DNA from: Rickettsia typhi
Lineage (GTDB): Bacteria > Pseudomonadota > Alphaproteobacteria > Rickettsiales > Deianiraeaceae
Direction of reading: 5' to 3'
DNA length: 7,781 bases
Assembly (NCBI GenBank): GCA_945878495.1
Contig: CAMCTP010000041.1
Coordinates: 1-7,781 of the forward strand
In this document: positions 1 through 6,230 of the stretch, one piece after another
How positions within the stretch are numbered: the first letter of the stretch is position 1
Layout: every line of letters begins with the position of its first letter
Translations under genes and position numbers: made by a program
Notes under the pieces: model-generated
Databases searched by the model: none
What the model saw: the letters and a program-made list of their open reading frames with translations, nothing else
Told to the model about the DNA's origin: nothing

Positions 1-1
1 C

Positions 2-1282
2 AAAAACAAGAAAAAACTGAATGTTGTTCGATATATTGATGCAAAATATAATCATGAAATTGAGAATATGTTCAAAAACCCATTAAATTCACTTCAATAC
101 TCCAAATATATTAATGACGTAGATGGCGGAATATCTTACCGAAATGGAGGAAATGTTATGAAGGGAGAGATTAGAAATAAGCCCGATGAATATAAGGAGG
201 AGAAGTTCTGCGACATAGGAGGTGTTTCTGATAATTTAAAAATATTAGATCAGCATATTATCAAAAAACTATTTGATAATATAAATGGTAAAACCGATTG
301 TGAGAGGTTGAAAAATATTGAAGTTCAGCATATTAATCAAAGATTAGAGGATTTTGGATTGAATGGTTTGAAATTTAACCATCTTGTAAGTGATGGGATA
401 TTTAGTTTCAAAAAAGACAATCAAGTTATAAAAGCCAATGAACTTTCAACTGGCGAACAATTATGCGTTGCAATAGCATTATGGGAATTGTCTGTTGATA
501 AAGATGATAAAGTTGTAAAAACCGATCTTCTTTTAATCGATGAACCTGATGCGCATTTGAATCCAAGTTTGATGAGAAACTTGTATAATGTCTTAAAAAA
601 AATTTCAGAAAACGGCACAAGGGTTGTTATCACCACTCATAATCCGGTATTTATAAATTTGGTCGATCATGAGAGTTTGTTTTGGATGGATGGTGGCAGA
701 GTTTTTCCTCGTTTGCAACCCAAAACAACAGATGATAATAATGGAATTTTACCTCATGATCAAAAAATACCAGCAATTAAGAAAGGTATGATATTAAATA
801 GCTTGGCTGGTGGATTGATTGGCGTTTCGTGGCATGGTAATATTTGCGAATATTTGTTTAGTGATAACGCTGGAGATAATCCAAAAAAGCCAAATGGAAT
901 AGAAAAACCGAAGAATGTTATTTTATGCGAAGGAGGAGAGGATCAGGAGTTTCTTTTCAGTTTAGTTAAGAATTTTGATAAAACTTTCAACATTATCAAT
1001 TGTCTTGGTGCAATGAATATACAGTATTTTTTAAAGCTACCTTTTCATGAAAATAATCAAGATGCAAAGATATTGTGCATTTTTGATAACGATCAAAAAG
1101 GAAAAAAAGGTAAGGATGTATGCGATGACATTATATCTAAAATGAATGAAGAAAAGCAAGACAAATTTAAAACTATTTTTATATCACAAACTGATGGTGA
1201 TAGATTGGAGGAGATGATGGACGATGATGTCAAGAAAGAGGAGCTGTTATCTTCAATTAAAGAGTTTTTTAATTTTAGCTAA
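2..1282 (+). CDS. AAA/ABC-type ATPase with C-terminal TOPRIM-like domain, OLD-like (5'-partial)
   Basis: The frame is open to the left edge, 22 codons upstream of the first in-window ATG (68), so the true start and the Walker A motif probably lie outside the window. Numbering residues from that ATG, I see an ABC/SMC-type signature LSTGEQ (126-131), a Walker B segment LLLIDEPDAHLNP (154-166, acidic pair D158/E159) and a switch histidine in VITTHNP (H191). After a linker, residues 281-404 look like a TOPRIM fold: NVILCEGGEDQEFL with E288, a hydrophobic strand ending in FDNDQKG (D340, D342), and a late LEEMM motif. OLD-family nucleases and PARIS-type anti-phage systems pair such an ATPase with TOPRIM; short DUF3226-like TOPRIM proteins also resemble the tail. 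The cellular role is therefore inference: nucleic-acid processing or phage defence. It ends 20 bp from the tRNA-Trp 3' end on the opposite strand. No partner gene is visible in the window. The ATPase call is firm; the TOPRIM call is by motif only. Confidence 0.8.
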   Translation, partial: KNKKKLNVVRYIDAKYNHEIENMFKNPLNSLQYSKYINDVDGGISYRNGGNVMKGEIRNKPDEYKEEKFCDIGGVSDNLKILDQHIIKKLFDNINGKTDCERLKNIEVQHINQRLEDFGLNGLKFNHLVSDGIFSFKKDNQVIKANELSTGEQLCVAIALWELSVDKDDKVVKTDLLLIDEPDAHLNPSLMRNLYNVLKKISENGTRVVITTHNPVFINLVDHESLFWMDGGRVFPRLQPKTTDDNNGILPHDQKIPAIKKGMILNSLAGGLIGVSWHGNICEYLFSDNAGDNPKKPNGIEKPKNVILCEGGEDQEFLFSLVKNFDKTFNIINCLGAMNIQYFLKLPFHENNQDAKILCIFDNDQKGKKGKDVCDDIISKMNEEKQDKFKTIFISQTDGDRLEEMMDDDVKKEELLSSIKEFFNFS

Positions 1283-1296
1283 GACAAATAATTTGT

Positions 1297-1302
1297 AAAA
1301 AA
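1297..1302 (-). terminator. T-run directly after tRNA-Trp; possible transcript end
   Basis: On the minus strand six consecutive T follow the encoded CCA of tRNA-Trp, so the folded acceptor and T arms followed by a U-tract could act as a simple intrinsic terminator for the rpmA-tsf-cysS-tRNA transcript. No separate G+C-rich hairpin is present. This is inference from position only. Confidence 0.25.
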
Positions 1303-1378
1303 TGGCAGGAGCAGAGGGAATCGAACCCACAACCGCTGGTTTTGGAGACCAGTACTCTACCAGTTGAGCTATACTCCT
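1303..1378 (-). tRNA. trnW: tRNA-Trp (anticodon CCA)
   Basis: Reading the minus strand from 1378, a full cloverleaf of 76 nt can be drawn. The acceptor stem is AGGAGTA with TGCTCCT (one U-G pair), followed by discriminator G and an encoded CCA (1305-1303). The D arm is GCTC/GAGT with loop AACTGGTA. The anticodon stem CTGGT/ACCAG encloses loop CTCCAAA with anticodon CCA, reading UGG. The T loop is TTCGATT. The T stem GTGGG/CCCTC has one U-U mismatch at the second pair (1329/1315). The gene lies 17 bp downstream of the cysS stop on the same strand and is probably co-transcribed with it. In many alphaproteobacteria trnW instead precedes secE-nusG, so this neighbourhood is not the usual one. Confidence 0.96.
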
Positions 1379-1395
1379 ATATTTTGCAGAATGAT

Positions 1396-2808
1396 TTAGA
1401 TTTTAGAATTGTCAAGTTTTATTTTTACCAGCCTAAATTCAAAATTTGCTAGATCTTCAATTTCATATCCAAGGTCAAGAATTTTTTTTCTAACTTCATC
1501 GGCATCTTGAAATTTCTTATCTTTTTTCATGTCTGATCTAAGTTTTGCAAGTTCTAAAACTTCCGTTGAAATGTCGGTTTCATCGTTTTTTAGATGCTCC
1601 GAAATGCCATTTTCGAATAAACCGATAAATCTCATCATTGTATATATTTGATTCGCCAGTGCTTTTTGGCTCGATTTATCACGATCGTATTTTAAGTCAT
1701 GGGATAGAGAATGCATTATTGCCATGTATTTTGGCACGTTGAAGTTCGTGTATATTGCTTGCTTTGCATTTTCTGGAATGTTTGTTTCTTTTAGATCATA
1801 CGGTTCAAGAATTTTTGCAATTTTTTGAATCGTTATCGACGCATCTAAAATTATCTTATGATTGAAGTCAAGAGGTTTGGAATAGAGAGTTGAGAGCAGG
1901 GCAAGTCTTATCGCTTCGCCATTAAATCCTTGTTTGATTAAATCGATTACCGTTGTAAAGTTTCCAAGAGATTTGCTCATTTTTTCGCCATTAACTGTTA
2001 CAAAGCCGTTGTGAATCCAGTATTTTGCAAATACATTGCTACCAGAACACACACTTTGAGCTATTTCATTGTCATGATGTGGAAATTTTAAATCAGACCC
2101 CCCTCCATGAATATCAAAGTCATAACCAAGATATTTCCTGCTCATTGCGGAGCATTCTATATGCCAACCAGGAAGTCCAAATCCAAAAGGAGATTCAAAT
2201 CCAAAGGTTGATCCATTTTCTCCGGCTTCATTTTTCGCAGGCTTCCATAGTACAAAATCTTCGGGATTTTCTTTGTAGTCCGCTATTTCGATTCTAGCTC
2301 CAGCTATTAAATCTTGGTGATTTTTTTTTGATAATTTGCAGTATTCGTCATACTTAGACGATCTGAATAGCACGTGTTTATTTTTTACATAGGCAAAATC
2401 TCGTTCGATCAGTATTGAAATTATTTCTATCATTTCTGATATATTGTCGGTTGCCTTTGGTTCAAAAGTTGGATCTAAGCAATTTAAATATCCTGAACTT
2501 ATGTTAAAATTTCTGATTGATTCAGATGTTATAGTTGATATTGGTAGATTTTTTTCCGTTGCCTTAGCTATTATTTTATCATCAACATCGGTTATATTTC
2601 TTACGTAGGTAACATTTTTATATTCGGATTTTAAAACTCTAAAAACAAGATCATAAAATACAAAACTTCTCGCATTACCGACGTGCGGAGTGTCATAGAC
2701 AGTTGGACCGCATACATACATTCCAATTTTTTCCAGTGATAATGGTTCGAAAAAAAGATTTTTTCCAGATAGAGAATCAAAAAAAGATATCTTGAGATTC
2801 TCCTTCAT
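1396..2808 (-). CDS. cysS: Cysteinyl-tRNA synthetase
   Basis: Class I aminoacyl-tRNA synthetase that charges tRNA-Cys in the cytoplasm. The 470-residue product is of normal family length. The HIGH-type motif is HVGN (42-45) in the block CGPTVYDTPHVGNARS, and the KMSKS loop is exact at 276-280. The zinc ligands of E. coli CysRS (C28, C209, H234, E238) align with C33, C219 (WHIEC), H244 and E248 (FPHHDNE). The C-terminal part (about 320-450) carries the expected helical anticodon-binding region. Compared with E. coli from memory, the segment before the third zinc block (about 192-212) is some six residues longer and reads SPFGFGLPGW where SPWGxGRPGW is usual. The start lies only 2 bp after the tsf stop, so translation may be coupled; a weak GAGA element sits about 10 nt upstream inside the tsf end. 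Third gene of the rpmA-tsf-cysS-tRNA unit. Confidence 0.97.
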   Translation of the reverse strand: MKENLKISFFDSLSGKNLFFEPLSLEKIGMYVCGPTVYDTPHVGNARSFVFYDLVFRVLKSEYKNVTYVRNITDVDDKIIAKATEKNLPISTITSESIRNFNISSGYLNCLDPTFEPKATDNISEMIEIISILIERDFAYVKNKHVLFRSSKYDEYCKLSKKNHQDLIAGARIEIADYKENPEDFVLWKPAKNEAGENGSTFGFESPFGFGLPGWHIECSAMSRKYLGYDFDIHGGGSDLKFPHHDNEIAQSVCSGSNVFAKYWIHNGFVTVNGEKMSKSLGNFTTVIDLIKQGFNGEAIRLALLSTLYSKPLDFNHKIILDASITIQKIAKILEPYDLKETNIPENAKQAIYTNFNVPKYMAIMHSLSHDLKYDRDKSSQKALANQIYTMMRFIGLFENGISEHLKNDETDISTEVLELAKLRSDMKKDKKFQDADEVRKKILDLGYEIEDLANFEFRLVKIKLDNSKI

Positions 2809-2810
2809 TA

Positions 2811-3653
2811 TTAAATCTCAAAGAATACAAAATTTGTTAGAGATATTTTGGTTGATAGAGATTTTTCCGCACCAGCTATAAAATCCTTTACTTTCATCGA
2901 TGGATCAATGCAAAAATCCTGATCTAATAAAGTTTTTTCAGACATAGTTTTTGCTAATTTTCCTTCAATTATTTTGTCTATAATTTCCTGAGGTTTTTTC
3001 ATATCAGCCATTTGAGCCTTGTATATTTCTTTTTCTGAAGACTTGAATTCCTCGGAAATCTCAGATGCCGATACAAATTCAGGCTTCATCGCAACTATAT
3101 GCATGCATATTTTTTTGCCAATTTCGTTAAGCTCGGATTCATTTTTTGAATCACTTTCAAGTCCAATGATGCAAGCTTTTTTACCTATATTATCAGCGTA
3201 TGCAGTGTGTATGTAGCTTGATATCACGCCACTTTTTATTGATACTGATCCAAGTCCAGCAATTGACATATTTTCTCCAACAACAGATATTTGCTCTGAA
3301 ATTAAATCTTTTGTGCTTTCTTTTGCGTCTTCTATTGAATTTATCGACTTTGAATGTAAATCTGAGCTTATTGATCTTATTATAGCGTGGAATTTTTCGT
3401 TTCTCGCAACAAAATCAGTTTCACATGATAATTTTAATATTGTCGCTCTATGTTTTTCGCTCACTATGCAGCAGGCACCTTCGTGAGTTTCTCTGTCAGC
3501 TTTTTTTGCAGCAGATGCTATACCTTTCTCTCTAAGATACTTTACCGCATCTTCTATGTTCCCTTTTTCAGAAAGAGCTTTTTTGCAGTCAGCAAGACCT
3601 ACTCCCGTCATATCTCTTAATGCTTTTACCGATGCTGGATCTACTGTGTTCAT
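2811..3653 (-). CDS. tsf: Elongation factor Ts
   Basis: Guanine nucleotide exchange factor that recycles EF-Tu from GDP to GTP during translation. The 280-residue product is close to the usual bacterial length. The N-terminal UBA-like domain (about 4-50) has the family sequence VKALRDMTGVGLADCKKAL. The core contains TDFVARN (79-85), matching the TDFVAKx motif whose Asp80-Phe81 pair contacts EF-Tu in E. coli, in the same numbering. VGENMSI (125-131) and the C-terminal PSMKVKDFI block (251-259) are also typical. It follows rpmA after 21 bp and is followed by cysS after 2 bp. No Shine-Dalgarno-like sequence is seen before the ATG. The odd point is context: tsf normally sits just behind rpsB, which is absent here. 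Confidence 0.97.
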   Translation of the reverse strand: MNTVDPASVKALRDMTGVGLADCKKALSEKGNIEDAVKYLREKGIASAAKKADRETHEGACCIVSEKHRATILKLSCETDFVARNEKFHAIIRSISSDLHSKSINSIEDAKESTKDLISEQISVVGENMSIAGLGSVSIKSGVISSYIHTAYADNIGKKACIIGLESDSKNESELNEIGKKICMHIVAMKPEFVSASEISEEFKSSEKEIYKAQMADMKKPQEIIDKIIEGKLAKTMSEKTLLDQDFCIDPSMKVKDFIAGAEKSLSTKISLTNFVFFEI

Positions 3654-3674
3654 GATTTTAAAAAATATTTATGC

Positions 3675-3935
3675 TTACGCAGATATTGGATTTACCGATG
3701 CAGTTACTCTGCCGTATTTATCTGATCCAAAAGAAACAATACCATCTATTAGCGCGAATATTGTATGATCTTTTCCAAGCCCAACTCCCTTTCCAGGTCT
3801 CCATTTAGTTCCTCTTTGTCTAACTATAATGTTCCCAGGTATAACGGATTCACCTCCAAATTTTTTAACTCCAAGTCTTCTACCTGCGGAATCTCTTCCG
3901 TTTCTACTACTACCACCAGCTTTTTTCGATGCCAT
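3675..3935 (-). CDS. rpmA: 50S ribosomal protein bL27
   Basis: Component of the large ribosomal subunit whose flexible N-terminus reaches the peptidyl transferase centre. The 86-residue product has the diagnostic start MASKKAGGSSRNGRDSAGRR, with no cleavable N-terminal extension, followed by the core VIPGNIIVRQRGTKWRPG (about 31-48) and a basic, glycine-rich remainder. Length is normal for the family. It is the first gene of the minus-strand translation unit and has a well-formed promoter (3984-3956) upstream. The 5' leader is AT-rich without a visible Shine-Dalgarno sequence. Normally rplU precedes rpmA; here the upstream region is a short divergent spacer and rplU is absent. Confidence 0.97.
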   Translation of the reverse strand: MASKKAGGSSRNGRDSAGRRLGVKKFGGESVIPGNIIVRQRGTKWRPGKGVGLGKDHTIFALIDGIVSFGSDKYGRVTASVNPISA

Positions 3936-3955
3936 AAAATTACAAATTTCAATAA

Positions 3956-3984
3956 AATAGAAAAGTAGTTTAATTAATTGTCAA
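3956..3984 (-). promoter_or_regulatory. sigma70-like promoter for rpmA-tsf-cysS-tRNA-Trp
   Basis: On the minus strand a perfect -35 box TTGACA (3984-3979) is followed by a 17-nt spacer and TCTATT (3961-3956), which matches TATAAT at four of six positions. Transcription would start near 3949, leaving a short leader of about 14 nt before the rpmA ATG at 3935. No other promoter of similar quality is seen upstream of tsf or cysS, supporting one transcript. Confidence 0.6.
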
Positions 3985-4021
3985 GTGATTTTTTGATCAT
4001 CATGCAAACGAAAGAAAAAAA

Positions 4022-4049
4022 TTGACTTTTATTTTGAATTGATTATCCA
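4022..4049 (+). promoter_or_regulatory. Candidate promoter for the symporter gene
   Basis: TTGACT (4022-4027, five of six matches to the -35 consensus) is followed after 16 nt by TATCCA (4044-4049), a weak -10 box with only the first three bases matching. It lies about 40 bp before the ATG at 4090 and back to back with the rpmA promoter. The -35 is good and the -10 poor, so this is tentative. Confidence 0.3.
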
Positions 4050-4089
4050 TAAAGTTAAAAATACAAAATAATTAAATAATTTAAGCATT

Positions 4090-5628
4090 ATGAAACAAGC
4101 AAAAAGACTTCCATTGGAAATTATGAAAAAATTATCCTATTTTGGTAAAGCATTTTTTATTATTGCTACGGCAAATATTGCATTGGCAATTTTGTTGAAA
4201 TGTGGAATTATAGAAAAACTTTTTGAAATGTCTTATGAAAAGTTTGTTATTTTATTAAAAACGGTATTTATGCTTGAGGTATTTGGCTTAGTGGCAATCA
4301 GCCTTATATTATTACAAAGAGTGGTATCTGTTATGGGAAAATTCTTCGAAATTAAGCTTACCTACAGGATAATAATGGGATTTGCGCTTGGTATAATACT
4401 TGGAATAATGATGAGAAATTTTCCTGATTATTTCGGGATGCTTGGTTTAAAAGCTGTCAAATTTAAGATTTTGGGAATGATATTCTTGGATTTGATAAAA
4501 ATGTCAATTGGGCCATTGATTTTTGCATCAATTGCCTGCTCTATTCTTGGTGATGATAAAAATGCAAAAGTTGGAAAAATGGCTTTTAAGTCTATAATTA
4601 CCTTTATAGTAATGACCGTGATATCGGTGGTTATAGGTATGTCGGTAACGAATTATATAAAACCAGGATCAAAAATAAATATAAAGGTTGAAGATTTTAT
4701 ATCCGGAAATGAATCTGCAAATGGCGTTATCGCAAAAGCTTCTTCTGGAGGATCGAAGACTTCAACAGGTCTAGATATGCTTCTAGATATAATACCAAGC
4801 AATATATTCAAGTCATTTTATGAAGCAAATTTTCTGCAGATAATATTTTTTGCAGCAATATTCGGAATTGCCATCAAGGTGTCCAGAGGGGTTGATTCTT
4901 CGATTGGAGTTGCTATAAAAGGATTGAATGATGTGATGTTTAAAATTAGCGATATAGTAATGCACGTAGCACCATTTGGAGTTTTCGGATTTACAGTCTG
5001 GATAGTAGGTAGCCAAGATATGTCGCTTATTAAGTCGTTGTTGGCGGTTATAGGGATAGTCTATGGAAGTATATTATTTATGGTATACGTGCTTTACTCA
5101 TTGTTTATGATGTTTGCATTAAGGCTAAATCCACTGCAGTTTATCAAAAAAATGTTTGATGCTCAATTTACCGGATTTTTGCTTGCAAGTAGCTCTGCGG
5201 TGCTTTCGACATCTTTAAATATAGCTCAAAAAAAACTTGGCGTTTCAAAAGAAAAAGCTATGTTTATAATACCATTTGGTGCAACTATAAATACTAATGG
5301 ATCTGCTTTGAATCTTGGTGTGAGTGTAATTTTTATATCTCAAGTTTTTGGCATGACGTTTGATATGAGTCAATATTGCTATATTCTCGGTCTTTGCACT
5401 CTTGGTGCAATTGGAACGGCTCCTATACCAGGTGCGTCTATTTTTATTTTATCTGGAATATTGTCATCAGTTGGATTGCCGATTGAGGGAATAGCGCTGA
5501 TTTTAGCTATTGATAGATTGCTTGACATGATGAGGACTTTTGGAAATATAAGTGGCGATGTTCTATCAAGCGTTATAATTGATAGATTCGAGAACACATT
5601 GAACGAAAAAATCTGGAATTCAAAATAA
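4090..5628 (+). CDS. Dicarboxylate/amino acid:cation symporter, GltP/DctA (SLC1-like) family
   Basis: Inner-membrane secondary transporter that takes up acidic amino acids or dicarboxylates with cations. Family blocks are clear: KMSIGPLIFASI (TM2-3 region, 137-148), hairpin HP1 ASSSAVLST (366-374), the TM7 block FGATINTNGSAL (396-407), HP2 GTAPIPGA (442-449) and TM8 AIDRLLDMMRTFGNISGD. By alignment to archaeal GltPh as I recall it, TM8 keeps D475, D479, R482, T483, N486 and D490, which match D390, D394, R397, T398, N401 and D405. The retained Arg/Thr/Asp set favours aspartate or glutamate. The TM7 motif reads NTNGS instead of N(M/L)DG(S/T). The protein has 512 residues against roughly 400-430 usually; the excess is an N-terminal stretch with two hydrophobic segments (about 16-39 and 51-80). 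An in-frame stop at 4069 makes 4090 the first possible ATG. An alternative start at 4333 (M82), behind a GAG-containing sequence, would give 431 residues. The exact substrate is not resolvable. Confidence 0.92.
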   Translation: MKQAKRLPLEIMKKLSYFGKAFFIIATANIALAILLKCGIIEKLFEMSYEKFVILLKTVFMLEVFGLVAISLILLQRVVSVMGKFFEIKLTYRIIMGFALGIILGIMMRNFPDYFGMLGLKAVKFKILGMIFLDLIKMSIGPLIFASIACSILGDDKNAKVGKMAFKSIITFIVMTVISVVIGMSVTNYIKPGSKINIKVEDFISGNESANGVIAKASSGGSKTSTGLDMLLDIIPSNIFKSFYEANFLQIIFFAAIFGIAIKVSRGVDSSIGVAIKGLNDVMFKISDIVMHVAPFGVFGFTVWIVGSQDMSLIKSLLAVIGIVYGSILFMVYVLYSLFMMFALRLNPLQFIKKMFDAQFTGFLLASSSAVLSTSLNIAQKKLGVSKEKAMFIIPFGATINTNGSALNLGVSVIFISQVFGMTFDMSQYCYILGLCTLGAIGTAPIPGASIFILSGILSSVGLPIEGIALILAIDRLLDMMRTFGNISGDVLSSVIIDRFENTLNEKIWNSK

Positions 5629-5636
5629 TTGGATTA

Positions 5637-6188
5637 TTATATTTTTTCAGAAATTTTTACTGCGAAAAGAGTAACAAAAGATGATATAGATTTTGAGAGA
5701 TTAAATTTAATTGAATCTTCTTGGTCATTTGCCACTGAAGCTTCAAAATGCTCCAATTCATCTGTCATAAACTCAGATATTTTTGATCTTAATTCGATTA
5801 AATTTAGCTTTAGCGTTTCCTCTGATGTATTTTTTATTAGTTTATCCAAATCTTTTATTTGATTTGAATAATGTTTCGATATAACTTCCTCAACCCCAGC
5901 CGTGCATCCATCTATTGCTTGCTTGCCAACTTTTGCGGTTACAAAGCCTAATAATTTTGCTCCATGTTTCCAAACGGGACTCATAACGGTTGGTCTAATT
6001 TGATATTTTTTTGCCATATCTTGGAAATACTCTAAATGCCTTAATTCTTGAGAAAGCGAAGATTCCAAATTTTCGATTAAATCAGTTGAATGCTTGATTT
6101 GAGTGGAGTATATGTTTTTGGCACCAGTTTCTCCGGCAAGATTAACTCTTACCATTTTGTCAAGAATTGATCTTATTTTCTTGTTCAT
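5637..6188 (-). CDS. coq7: 5-demethoxyubiquinone hydroxylase, COQ7 type (di-iron)
   Basis: Di-iron carboxylate monooxygenase that performs a late ring hydroxylation in ubiquinone synthesis, acting at the membrane surface. The 183-residue product has the family opening MVRVNLAGETGAKNIY (12-27). Ligands match human COQ7 (E60, E90, H93, E142, E178, H181, from memory): E20, E48 and H51 (ELRH), E100 in AGVEEVI, and E144 and H147 (ELEH). The spacing from E48 to E100 equals that of the human enzyme; between E100 and E144 there are about eight extra residues, in the lysine- and leucine-rich loop around 110-135. Starting at M1 leaves an 11-residue lead before the first motif, as is normal. The gene converges on the symporter gene with 8 bp between stops and no terminator hairpin. 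It diverges from the porin gene across 42 bp. No Shine-Dalgarno sequence is visible. Confidence 0.94.
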   Translation of the reverse strand: MNKKIRSILDKMVRVNLAGETGAKNIYSTQIKHSTDLIENLESSLSQELRHLEYFQDMAKKYQIRPTVMSPVWKHGAKLLGFVTAKVGKQAIDGCTAGVEEVISKHYSNQIKDLDKLIKNTSEETLKLNLIELRSKISEFMTDELEHFEASVANDQEDSIKFNLSKSISSFVTLFAVKISEKI

Positions 6189-6230
6189 AAATAAAAAAAT
6201 TGCTTTTTTAAATTATCAATTTTATTTAAT

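Noticed and set aside
1284..1296. Inverted repeat ACAAAT-A-ATTTGT between the ATPase gene and tRNA-Trp, considered as a terminator
   Set aside because: The stem is short and A+T-rich; on the plus strand it is followed by A not T, and on the minus strand the T-run comes before it.
2025..2297. Plus-strand open frame of 90 codons opposite cysS, and similar frames opposite tsf and rpmA
   Set aside because: They lie wholly inside well-recognised genes, show no family resemblance and are antisense shadows.
4769..4796. Repeated TCTAGATAT within the symporter gene
   Set aside because: It reflects two similar Leu-Asp codon pairs in the coding sequence, not a regulatory repeat.
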